This document shows, one piece after another, positions 23,989 through 34,100 of a DNA stretch of 64,000 nt. A model generated the notes under the pieces. The model was not told the origin of the DNA and made no database searches. It was given only the letters and a program-made list of their open reading frames with translations. The position numbers and the translations under genes are program-made. Origin of the DNA: Deltaproteobacteria bacterium. GTDB lineage: Bacteria > Desulfobacterota > GWC2-55-46. The first letter of the stretch is position 1; every line of letters starts with the position of its first letter. The stretch is from positions 86,159-150,158 of the forward strand of contig JACRCL010000031.1 in the NCBI GenBank assembly GCA_016219015.1, given 5' to 3'.

Positions 23989-26528
23989 CTCTCCACCCTG
24001 CTTATATACCTGTAAAACGCCCTCTTGCCCGCTTCTATCAGGAGGATGTAAGAGGCAAGTATAAGTATAAGCCCCGCGATGAACGACGCGGGCAGGGGCA
24101 CGAAGGCGAGTATCCCGGAGAAGGGCAGCCCCGGTATCGCTATCGTAACGGCCGCCGTCAATAGCGTCGTAAGAAGAAGGAGCCTGCCCGGCCTGCTGCT
24201 GAAAAAGGGCCTCCGGGTGCGCAGGCACAGCACCGCGAACGAGGCGGATAGCACCGACTCGACGAACCAGCCCGTCCTGAAGAGCACGGGGCCAGCCTTG
24301 AACGCGTACAGGAGCACGCCGAAGGTGACGTAGTCGAATACCGAGCTTATTACCCCGAAAAAGACCATGAACCTCTTTATGAACCCTATGTCCCACCTCC
24401 TCGGCCGCTTTATCAGGTCGCTGTCGACCTCGTCCGCGGCTATAGTCATCTCCGGCAGGTCCGTCAACAGGTTCGTAAGGAGTATCTGCTTGGGGAGCAT
24501 CGGGAGGAACGGCAGGAGCAGTGAGGCCCCGGCCACGCTGAACATGTTGCCGAAGTTCGCGGAAGTGGCCATGAAGACGTACTTCATGGTGTTGGCGAAG
24601 GTCTTTCTCCCCTCGATGACCCCGTCCTTGAGCGTTTCGAGGCCCTTCTCAAGGAGCACTATGTCGGCCGCGTCCTTTGCCACGTCGGCCGCCGTATCGA
24701 CCGATATCCCCACGTCGGAGGCGCGTATCGCCGAGGCGTCGTTTATCCCGTCACCGAGGAAGCCGACCACGTGCCCGGCGTTCTTGAGCGATAGTATTAT
24801 CTTTTCCTTCTGTATGGGGTCCACCTCGGCGAATATGTTGCACCTGAGCGACGCGTGGAGTATCGCCTCATGGCTCATACCGGCAAGCTCCGGGCCGGTT
24901 ATCAGCCCCTTTACCGGGAAGCCGACCATCTCGGCCACGTGCCTCGCAATCAGCCTGTTGTCCCCGGTTATTATCTTGACCTCTATGCCGAGCGAGCCGA
25001 GCTCGCTTATGAGCCTGCCAGCGTCCTTCTTGGGCGGGTCGAGGAACAGGAGAAACCCGAGGAATGTCATCCCATCTTCGTCGGCTTTCGTGTAGGCTTT
25101 TTTCTCAGCCACTTTCCTGTATGCCAGACCGAGCACACGGATACCCTTCGCGCTCCAGCCGTCGTATAGCTCTTCTATCGCCTGAAGGTGCGGAGCGATG
25201 GGGCCTTCATTTCCGTCCTCTTCGATTGAGCCGCAGACCTCGATTATGTGGCTCAAGGCCCCCTTTGAGATGAGCAGGTTCCCCTCCGCGCCCCTTACCG
25301 CCACGCTAAGGCGCTTCCTCTCGAAGTCATACGGGATCTCGTCGACCTTCTCGTAACCTGCCGCGTCATGCCGCCGGGCGGTTACGGCCTCGTCTATGGG
25401 GTTGGCAAGCCCCGTCTGCATGGCCGCGTTCAGGTACGCGTAGAAAAGGGTCTTATCGTTCCTCCGCCCCCTGTGGTCGAGGTAGTCGTCGAGAAAGACC
25501 TTCCCCTCGGTGAGCGTGCCGGTCTTGTCGGTACATAGGATGTCCATTGTCCCGAAGTTCTCTATGGAGGCGAGCCTCTTAACTATCACGTCCTTCTTCG
25601 ACATATCGAGCGAGCCCTTCGACAGGTTCACGCTCACTATGGCCGGGAGGAGCTGGGGCGTGAGGCCCACGGCGAGGGCGAGCGAGAACATGAGGGAGTC
25701 GATGACGGGGAGGCGGAAATAGACGTTCACCGCGAATACTATGAGCACCAGCACGAGCGTTACTTCCATGAGGAAGTACCCGAAGTGCCTTATGCCCCTC
25801 TCGAAGTCCGTCTCAGGCGGCCTCGATACAAGCCGCCGGGCGATCATGCCGGCCTGCGTCTTCGCCCCTGTATTCACCACCAAAGCCCTGGCCGTCCCGC
25901 TTGTGACGCTGGAGCCCATGAAGACCGCGCCCCGTTTCTCCTGCCCGCCTCCGTTGAACGGCGCCTTCTCCACAGGAAAGGTCTCCCCCGTAAGTATCGC
26001 CTCGTTCACGAAAAAGTCCTTTGCCTCGAGCAATACCGCGTCGGCCGGGACCCTGCTCCCGGCGGAAAGTAGCACTATGTCCCCTGGCACCGCCTCTTCC
26101 ATCAGGACGTCTTTCCTCGCGCCTCCCCTTATGGCCGTGACCCTCGTCTTTACCGCCTTCAAGAGGGCCTCCACGGAATTCGCGGCGCTGTACTCCTGTA
26201 TGAATCCGAGAAAGCCGCTGGCGAGCAGTATCACGAAGATAATAGCCGACTCTATGAAGTCCTTGACCACTGCCGAGACGACCACGGCGAAAAGGAGTAT
26301 GAGGACGATGGGGTTTTTGAACTGGTTTAAAAACAGGGCCGCCTTCGAGAGCCTTTCCTTCTTCTTCAATAGGTTCGGGCCGTGCTCTTTCAGCCTTTCC
26401 GCGGCCTCATCGTCCGTAAGCCCCGAGGGGGATGACTTGAGCAGGCTAAAGAGTTCACCGTGGCTCATCTCCCAGAACTTGTCTATTTCACGGGGTCTTT
26501 CATCTGTGGGAGGGTTTTTACGCGTCAT
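23985..26528 (-). CDS. mgtA: Magnesium-translocating-type P-type ATPase (MgtA-like)
   Basis: 847 aa from the ATG at 26528; an in-frame ATG at 26546 is possible. Order: N-terminal cation ATPase domain (GLTDDEAAERLKEHGPN), actuator with NEAILTGETFPVEK (TGE), phosphorylation motif CTDKTGTLTEG near residue 330, GDGINDASAIRASDVGISVD hinge, and C-terminal helices with NLLTDLPEMTIAADEVD. The pattern NVYF...LALAVGLTPQLLPAIVSVNLSKG is that of P3B MgtA/MgtB ATPases rather than Ca or heavy-metal pumps. No metal-binding N-terminal domain. Coupled by 4 bases to dedA. Mg import is known for the family; transport by this protein is inferred. Confidence 0.9.
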   Translation of the reverse strand: MTRKNPPTDERPREIDKFWEMSHGELFSLLKSSPSGLTDDEAAERLKEHGPNLLKKKERLSKAALFLNQFKNPIVLILLFAVVVSAVVKDFIESAIIFVILLASGFLGFIQEYSAANSVEALLKAVKTRVTAIRGGARKDVLMEEAVPGDIVLLSAGSRVPADAVLLEAKDFFVNEAILTGETFPVEKAPFNGGGQEKRGAVFMGSSVTSGTARALVVNTGAKTQAGMIARRLVSRPPETDFERGIRHFGYFLMEVTLVLVLIVFAVNVYFRLPVIDSLMFSLALAVGLTPQLLPAIVSVNLSKGSLDMSKKDVIVKRLASIENFGTMDILCTDKTGTLTEGKVFLDDYLDHRGRRNDKTLFYAYLNAAMQTGLANPIDEAVTARRHDAAGYEKVDEIPYDFERKRLSVAVRGAEGNLLISKGALSHIIEVCGSIEEDGNEGPIAPHLQAIEELYDGWSAKGIRVLGLAYRKVAEKKAYTKADEDGMTFLGFLLFLDPPKKDAGRLISELGSLGIEVKIITGDNRLIARHVAEMVGFPVKGLITGPELAGMSHEAILHASLRCNIFAEVDPIQKEKIILSLKNAGHVVGFLGDGINDASAIRASDVGISVDTAADVAKDAADIVLLEKGLETLKDGVIEGRKTFANTMKYVFMATSANFGNMFSVAGASLLLPFLPMLPKQILLTNLLTDLPEMTIAADEVDSDLIKRPRRWDIGFIKRFMVFFGVISSVFDYVTFGVLLYAFKAGPVLFRTGWFVESVLSASFAVLCLRTRRPFFSSRPGRLLLLTTLLTAAVTIAIPGLPFSGILAFVPLPASFIAGLILILASYILLIEAGKRAFYRYISRVER

Positions 26529-26714
26529 ACCGATATTATGCCACATCCTTTAAAAAGCCTTTAAAAACTTGAGAAAAAAGGGCTCTCGAAGCCCACTTTT
26601 TTATGGCGGAAAGACGCCCTGTATGTTAATATAATAAGATATGTTTTCACCCTTTCCTTACTACCGTAATCTATCGTTCATTTGCTCGAAAATAACCGAA
26701 GAAAGGACTTTTAA

Positions 26715-29150
<2,436 letters not shown>

Positions 29151-29155
29151 TAAAC

Positions 29156-29296
29156 AGGCTACCAAAAATTAGATATTTTTTCTGAGGTCAAGGAAGGGCG
29201 GAAATAAAAAGCGCAGCATATATGTTAATATGTGAGCGTTTTTATTTTCGCCCTGACACAGAGATCAGGAAAAAGAACAATTTTTAGAGGTAGCCT
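29156..29296 (+). repeat. Family A palindromic repeat, copy A4
   Basis: 141 bp beginning AGGCTACC directly behind the gyrB stop and ending TTTTTAGAGGTAGCCT 10 bases before the NYN gene start. The right arm has CTGACA-N17-AACAAT (29276-29281), aimed at the NYN gene. Confidence 0.9.
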
Positions 29297-29306
29297 AAAG
29301 GATGCC

Positions 29307-30128
29307 ATGAACAAGAAGGGCCAGAGGATAGGGCTGTACATAGACGTGGCTAACATAACCCGTAACGGCGGCTACGGGATGAGGTTCGACGTTCTCCGTG
29401 ACTTCGCCTGCAGGGACTTCGGCGAGCCGATAAGGCTCAACGCCTACGTCGCCTACGACGAGGAGAGGGCCCGCACTGACCGCGACTACCGCGAAAGGAC
29501 GTTCAACTTCCACTCCACGCTCAGGGACTACGGCTACAAGGTCATAGAAAAGATCGTGTCATGGTACGTGGACGAGGCGGGCAACCGCTTCGGCAAGGCG
29601 AACGCCGACCTCGACATGGCCGTGGACGCGCTCCTTCAGTCCGAGAACCTCGACAAGGTATTGATGGCGACCGGCGACGGGGACTTCATACAGGTGGTCC
29701 GGGCGCTCCAGAACAAGGGGTGCAGGGTCGAGGCCGTGGCCTTCCAGAACGTCTCCTCGAACCTTAAAAGGGAGGTGGACCTCTATATGTCCGGGTACCT
29801 CATACCGAACCTCCTGCCCATCGAGGGCATAGACCCCAAAAAAAGCTGGGGCGACCCCGGTTCAAAGGTCAGGGGCATCTGCTACACCTACAACCACCAG
29901 AAGAACTTCGGCTTCATGCGCTACCTGAACCGCATAGGCCCGGGGCTGTGGATAACGGACACGCGCAGGACCGAGTCTCCCTACGGCACCGCCTTTGCCC
30001 ATGAATCGAACTTCAACTCGGGCACCGATATAAGCCTCCTGCCGAGCAGGGAGATGATATTCGAGTTCGACCTGAACCAGGGCGACAAGGGCCTGCAGGC
30101 GTCGAACATTGTGAAGATATTCCCGTAA
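29307..30128 (+). CDS. NYN-domain ribonuclease-like protein with C-terminal cold-shock-like domain
   Basis: 273 aa from the ATG at 29307 (AAAGGA ribosome site); an upstream frame into repeat A4 is spurious. The N-terminal NYN/LabA-type PIN-like domain shows IGLYIDVANITRNGG, KANADLDMAVDALLQ and KVLMATGDGDFIQVVRAL, with the acidic residues that bind metal in these RNases. The C-terminal part (about 185-273) has RGICYTYNHQKNFGFMRYL, a cold-shock/S1-like RNA-binding pattern (KxFGFM). It is likely a small-RNA or tRNA nuclease, or an RNA-binding regulator. Single gene bounded by a repeat and a terminator. Confidence 0.85.
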   Translation: MNKKGQRIGLYIDVANITRNGGYGMRFDVLRDFACRDFGEPIRLNAYVAYDEERARTDRDYRERTFNFHSTLRDYGYKVIEKIVSWYVDEAGNRFGKANADLDMAVDALLQSENLDKVLMATGDGDFIQVVRALQNKGCRVEAVAFQNVSSNLKREVDLYMSGYLIPNLLPIEGIDPKKSWGDPGSKVRGICYTYNHQKNFGFMRYLNRIGPGLWITDTRRTESPYGTAFAHESNFNSGTDISLLPSREMIFEFDLNQGDKGLQASNIVKIFP

Positions 30129-30239
30129 AAATTAAATGAACTACCTTGGACTAAAGCCCAAGGTTTCTGTAAACTGCTAAAGGCGATAGCTCCTCCGCTT
30201 CGCCAACAAAAACTGGCTCCGCTCCGGGCGGCCATTCAT

Positions 30240-30268
30240 CCCTGGCCTTAAAAGGCCAGGGTTTTCTG
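30240..30268 (+). terminator. Rho-independent terminator after the NYN gene
   Basis: CCTGGCC-TTAAAA-GGCCAGG stem followed by GTTTT. It lies 112 bases behind the stop and ahead of the AT-rich restriction cassette. Confidence 0.75.
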
Positions 30269-30283
30269 ACCGTGTTGATAAAA

Positions 30284-30673
30284 ATGGATAGAAGTGAAAA
30301 TATGCGGCGGATACGCAGCAAGGACACTGCTCCTGAACTGCTTATCCGCCGGATTATTTTTAAAATGGGTTACCGCTATAGGCTGCATTATGCAAAATTA
30401 CCCGGAAGGCCTGATTTGGTTTTTCCAAGCAGGAAAAAAGTCATTTTTATTCATGGTTGTTTTTGGCACAAGCATGAAAAATGTAAAATTTCACGGATGC
30501 CAAAATCCAACATAAAATATTGGAAAACCAAATTAAATGGGAATAAAAAGCGCGATGCAGGAAATCAAGACAAATTAAAAAAACTTGGCTGGCTCTCTAT
30601 GGTTCTTTGGGAATGCCAGTTGGAATATCCCGGCAATTCTATTAAAAAGAAAATTAAAAAATTTCTCAGATAA
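30284..30673 (+). CDS. vsr: Very-short-patch repair endonuclease Vsr
   Basis: 129 aa from the ATG at 30284. Family motifs: MDRSENMRRIRSKDTAPELL, GYRYRLHYAKLPGRPDLVFP (catalytic D in GRPDLVF), VIFIHGCFWHKHEKCK with the zinc Cys/His, and LKKLGWLSMVLWECQ. Vsr nicks T:G mismatches created by deamination of 5-methylcytosine, and its gene normally accompanies a cytosine methyltransferase, as here. It is clearly more AT-rich than gyrB or tatC and uses AAA/AAT codons more heavily, indicating horizontal acquisition with the next two genes. Confidence 0.92.
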   Translation: MDRSENMRRIRSKDTAPELLIRRIIFKMGYRYRLHYAKLPGRPDLVFPSRKKVIFIHGCFWHKHEKCKISRMPKSNIKYWKTKLNGNKKRDAGNQDKLKKLGWLSMVLWECQLEYPGNSIKKKIKKFLR

Positions 30674-30731
30674 GAGATTCCGATAAAAATTGACTTTTAA
30701 TCAATATTAAAGTAAATAGACAATAACTCAT

Positions 30732-31703
30732 ATGAGCCAGTTTACATCAATTGAAATATGTGCGGGTGCAGGCGGTCAAGCTTTAGGGATAGAAAGGGCC
30801 GGCTTTAAACACCAAGCATTGATAGAAATAAATAAGCAGGCTTGTGCTACTTTGCGTCTTAACAGGCCTAACTGGAACGTCATTGAAGGCGATTTAAAAA
30901 ATTTCCATGCTTTTGATTACAAGGGCATTGATTTAGTTGCAGGCGGGGTCCCGTGTCCGCCTTTTTCAAAGGCTGGAAAACAACTCGGACCGAACGACGA
31001 GCGTAATTTATTTCCTGAAGCAATACGAATAGTTGATGAATGCCGCCCGAAAGCAGTAATGCTGGAAAATGTACGCGGAATGCTGGATGCTGTTTTTGAG
31101 GATTACCGCAACCAAATTCGCAATCAATTTAAAAAATTAGGATACAAAACAGATTGGCATCTGCTCAATGCTTCTGACTTCGGTGTCTCTCAGTTGCGGC
31201 CAAGGGTTGTTTTTATTGCTTTTAAGGATAATATTGCAGAGCATTTTTCCTGGCCTGTTCCTTGCGGCAAAAACCCATTATCTGTTGGAGAACTATTATA
31301 TGATTTGATGTCAGCTAATGGATGGTTAGGTGCTAAAAAATGGCAGGAAAAGGCAGATGATATTGCGCCAACAATCGTTGGAGGCTCTCTTAAGCATGGT
31401 GGGCCAGATTTAGGGCCTACCAGAGCAAAACGTGCTTGGGCTTCCCTTGGAGTAAACGGTCATTCTATTGCAGAAGAAGCTCCTGCCGCTGATTTTGCTG
31501 GTATGCCGCGTCTTACCATAAAAATGGTCGCCCGGTTGCAAGGCTTTCCCGATGAATGGCAAATTTCAGGCCGCAAAACCCCTGCATACAGGCAATTAGG
31601 CAATGCCTTCCCGCCTCCAGTGGCCGAAATAGTAGGATTTTCAGTATATAAGGCTATAAAGGCAGCAAAGAAATTCCTTCTTGTTAGCAAAAAGGCGAGC
31701 TAA
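30732..31703 (+). CDS. DNA (cytosine-5-)-methyltransferase of a type II R-M system
   Basis: 323 aa. Conserved C5-methyltransferase motifs in order: I (SIEICAGAGGQALGIERAGF), IV (GGVPCPPFSKAGKQLG, catalytic Cys), VI (AVMLENVRGMLD), VIII (FGVSQLRPRVVFIAF) and X (RQLGNAFPPPVAEIV). The target-recognition region between VIII and X is short, fitting a short palindromic site, which cannot be predicted here. The stop overlaps the ATG of the HNH nuclease gene by one base (TAATG). AT-rich like vsr. Confidence 0.94.
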   Translation: MSQFTSIEICAGAGGQALGIERAGFKHQALIEINKQACATLRLNRPNWNVIEGDLKNFHAFDYKGIDLVAGGVPCPPFSKAGKQLGPNDERNLFPEAIRIVDECRPKAVMLENVRGMLDAVFEDYRNQIRNQFKKLGYKTDWHLLNASDFGVSQLRPRVVFIAFKDNIAEHFSWPVPCGKNPLSVGELLYDLMSANGWLGAKKWQEKADDIAPTIVGGSLKHGGPDLGPTRAKRAWASLGVNGHSIAEEAPAADFAGMPRLTIKMVARLQGFPDEWQISGRKTPAYRQLGNAFPPPVAEIVGFSVYKAIKAAKKFLLVSKKAS

Positions 31704-32296
31704 TGGTAAAAAAAAGAGGGGCAAGAGCAAAGCTTAGGGAATATTTTGAAGCTAATATAGGAAAAATTTTAGGCTGGGAAGAGTTGCGGGAAGTAGCCGG
31801 GGGAATAACAGAATGGGGTCGCAGAGTAAGGGAGCTTCGGGATGAAGAAGGTATGAATATTGTTACTCACAATGATCGAAGTGACCTTAAGCCCGGACAA
31901 TACATGCTTGTTGATTTAAAACCTCTTCCAGCTTTTGAAAGAGGCATCTCCAAAGAGCTACGGGCTCTCGTCCTTGATAGAAATGGATTTACTTGTCAAA
32001 TGTGCGGTGTAGGCGCAGGTGAAATTCATTTCTTTGACGGACGTAAAACAAGATTACATATTGGGCACATTGTGGACAAATCTATGGGGGGAAAGGATGA
32101 TCCCTCTAATCTGAGGGCAATCTGCTCGGTATGCAATGAGGGTGCTGCGAATATAACACTTGAGCGGCCAGCGGCTATTAAATTGCTTGCGCAGATCAGG
32201 CGGGCAACACGCTCAGAACAAATTAAGGTTTTAGAATGGTTACTAAATAAATTCCCAAACGAGACAAATCAGTTCATAAACAATAAAAAAGCATAA
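31703..32296 (+). CDS. HNH-type restriction endonuclease, partner of the cytosine methyltransferase
   Basis: 197 aa. The N-terminal winged-helix-like part (about 1-75, GARAKLREYFEANIG and GGITEWGRRVRELRDEEGM) precedes the HNH/zinc domain CQMCGVGAG ... LHIGHIVDKSMGGKDDP ... NLRAICSVCNEG. The central H-I-x-x near GH and the CxxC pairs are the beta-beta-alpha-metal site. It is coupled to the methyltransferase by TAATG, so it is the likely restriction enzyme. The stop at 32296 directly abuts the tatC stop on the other strand with zero spacer. Confidence 0.88.
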   Translation: MVKKRGARAKLREYFEANIGKILGWEELREVAGGITEWGRRVRELRDEEGMNIVTHNDRSDLKPGQYMLVDLKPLPAFERGISKELRALVLDRNGFTCQMCGVGAGEIHFFDGRKTRLHIGHIVDKSMGGKDDPSNLRAICSVCNEGAANITLERPAAIKLLAQIRRATRSEQIKVLEWLLNKFPNETNQFINNKKA

Positions 32297-33082
32297 TTAG
32301 CCCTCCTCCTCCTCTTCCTCCCCGTCCCCGGGGTCCTCAACGGGCTCGTCCTTCTTTTTCTTTCCGAATATCTTCGCCACTATCACCCCAACGGCGTAAA
32401 GGAGCGTCAGCGGCCCGGCCATGAGGAGCTGGTTGAATATATCGGGCGTGGGCGTAAGGACGGCGGATACCACGAGTATCCCGACTATCGCGTACCTCCA
32501 CCAGCCAAGGAGCTTCCCGGCGGTCACGAGCCCTATGCGCGCAAGGACGAGCATCAGGAGCGGGAGCTGGAAGATGACCCCGAAGGCCAAAAGGAGCTTC
32601 GTGGCCATCGAGAAATACGCGCTCATCGAGAGTATCGGACGGAGCTCGCTGGAGGCGAAGCTCAGCAGGTACTTGAAGCCGAAGGGGAAGACCACGAAGT
32701 AGGCGAAGACCGTGCCGGACAAAAAAAGTACGAACGAGGAAAACACTATGGAGACGAACCAGAGCTTCTCCTTACTGTAGAGGGCCGGGGCTATGAACCC
32801 CCATATCTCGTAGAGTATCACGGGACTGGCCAGAATTACCCCCCCTACAAGGCCGACCTTCATGTATATGAAGAACGGCTCGACCACCCCGGTAAAGACG
32901 AGGTAGTCCTGCCCCGGAGGGAGCGCCGGTATAAGGGGCTTCGTAAGGACGCCGTAAAGCTCCACGGAGTAGTAATAGCAGACCCCGAAGCCTATGGCCG
33001 TCGCTATCACGGATATGACAAGCCTTCTCCTCAGCTCCCGGAGGTGGGCCGTCAGGGCCATGCCCTTATTCACTTCATTCAT
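32297..33082 (-). CDS. tatC: Sec-independent protein translocase TatC
   Basis: 261 aa with six predicted helices. N-terminal [18 protein letters not shown], the conserved [22 protein letters not shown], and [19 protein letters not shown] match TatC. A charged, Glu-rich C-terminal tail ([14 protein letters not shown]) follows a Lys patch. With TatB it recognises twin-arginine signal peptides. The start overlaps the tatB stop by 4 bases. The 3' end abuts the HNH gene tail-to-tail without an intergenic base, so no dedicated terminator separates them. Confidence 0.95.
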   Translation of the reverse strand: MNEVNKGMALTAHLRELRRRLVISVIATAIGFGVCYYYSVELYGVLTKPLIPALPPGQDYLVFTGVVEPFFIYMKVGLVGGVILASPVILYEIWGFIAPALYSKEKLWFVSIVFSSFVLFLSGTVFAYFVVFPFGFKYLLSFASSELRPILSMSAYFSMATKLLLAFGVIFQLPLLMLVLARIGLVTAGKLLGWWRYAIVGILVVSAVLTPTPDIFNQLLMAGPLTLLYAVGVIVAKIFGKKKKDEPVEDPGDGEEEEEEG

Positions 33083-33393
33083 GTCGAGGCCTTTTTGTCA
33101 GCCCCGGCAGGGTCTTCCTTCTTGGGTTGGGGCTCCTGGGCAGCGGTGTCTTTCACGGATGGCGCGGCAGGCTCCTCTACCGGCTTAGCAGGCTCAGGCC
33201 GGGGCTTCGGAGGCTCGGGTCTGGTGATATCGGGGATGTCGGAGATGGTTCTGCGCACCTCCTCGCTCGCCCTCTTGAACTCAACGAAGGCCTTGCCGAG
33301 CGCCTTCGCCAGGCCGGGGAGCTTGTCCGGGCCGATGACAATGAGCGCCACCACGAGTATCAGGAATAATTCGGCGAAGCCGATACCGAACAT
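33079..33393 (-). CDS. tatB: Sec-independent protein translocase TatB/TatA
   Basis: 104 aa. N-terminal [20 protein letters not shown] followed by [20 protein letters not shown] is the TatA/B transmembrane helix, hinge and amphipathic helix. The Glu at position 8 and GPDKLP favour TatB. The C-terminal half is Pro/Lys/Glu-rich and disordered. Coupled to tatC by a 4-base overlap; no second TatA-like gene lies here, so another locus or dual function is implied. Confidence 0.92.
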   Translation of the reverse strand: MFGIGFAELFLILVVALIVIGPDKLPGLAKALGKAFVEFKRASEEVRRTISDIPDITRPEPPKPRPEPAKPVEEPAAPSVKDTAAQEPQPKKEDPAGADKKAST

Positions 33394-33405
33394 TTTAACC
33401 CTTAC

Positions 33406-33528
33406 AGGCTACTGAAAAAGTCCACCTGCCTTGTTGTCTTCGTCTTGTCATAACGAAAGGTGAGTACGTCTCATTCCTAAGCTTCCCCATTTCAATGGGG
33501 GCCTCGCGGACTCGATTTTGAGCAGCCT
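33406..33528 (-). repeat. Family B palindromic repeat, copy B2
   Basis: Ends AGGCTACTGAAAAAG and TTGAGCAGCCT in reverse orientation to B1. The middle contains a CCCCATTTCAATGGGG hairpin related to a segment also found in B5. It lies between the tatB start and the uspA stop. Confidence 0.8.
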
Positions 33529-33563
33529 GTTCAAATTTAGAGCTGCCAGCGCCATGTTAAAAA

Positions 33564-34025
33564 TCAGGCGGACTTCCTCGGGGGTATAACGAGGACCGGG
33601 CACTTCGCGCTCCTCATCACGCGCTCGGTCGTCGAGCCGAAGATAAACCTGTCTATCCTTGCCTTGCCGAGCGTGCCCATGACGATGACATCGGCGTCGG
33701 CGCCCTTGACGACCTTGAGTATCTCCTTGTACGGCTCGCCCGCGGCCACCTGGGTCTCGATGTTCCTGTAGCCCTTGAACTGCTTCGCGATGAAATTCCG
33801 GAGCATCTCTGTAGCGGATGACATGAGTTCCTTGTCGAGCCTCTCGAAAGAGAGATGGGGCAGATAGAAACCGGCGGCCTCGTCGCTCACGTCTACCACG
33901 TGAAGCACGTAGAGCCGCGCTTTGTTTTGCCTCGCCAGCGCCAGCGCGTACCCGGCGGCGTTTATCGACGCCTCCGAAAAATCCGTCGGGAAGAGTATCC
34001 TTTTGAACCTGAAGTTGTCAGCCAT
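33564..34025 (-). CDS. Universal stress protein, UspA family
   Basis: 153 aa, one Usp domain. Starts FKRILFPTDFSEASINAAGYALALA with the ATP-loop Asp, and the nucleotide-binding signature VIVMGTLGKARIDRFIFGST (G-x2-G-x9-G-S/T) is complete, so an ATP-binding type is expected. AKCPVLVIPPRK closes the fold. Stress-survival role for the family; signal unknown. Monocistronic, ended by repeat B2. Confidence 0.93.
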   Translation of the reverse strand: MADNFRFKRILFPTDFSEASINAAGYALALARQNKARLYVLHVVDVSDEAAGFYLPHLSFERLDKELMSSATEMLRNFIAKQFKGYRNIETQVAAGEPYKEILKVVKGADADVIVMGTLGKARIDRFIFGSTTERVMRSAKCPVLVIPPRKSA

Positions 34026-34100
34026 CTGCGGTTATCCCCTTGTCCTTTTTGTCTGATTATAGTCAAGATATCACCATTTTCAACAAAATTCAGCAGGTTT

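Noticed and set aside
26630..26635. TATAAT hexamer upstream of gyrB
   Set aside because: No acceptable -35 element at 16-18 bases; kept out as a promoter call.
29232..29306. N-terminal extension of the NYN protein into repeat A4
   Set aside because: The same residues arise from other family A copies (for example near 16623 and 22749), so they are repeat-derived; the ATG at 29307 has a good site.
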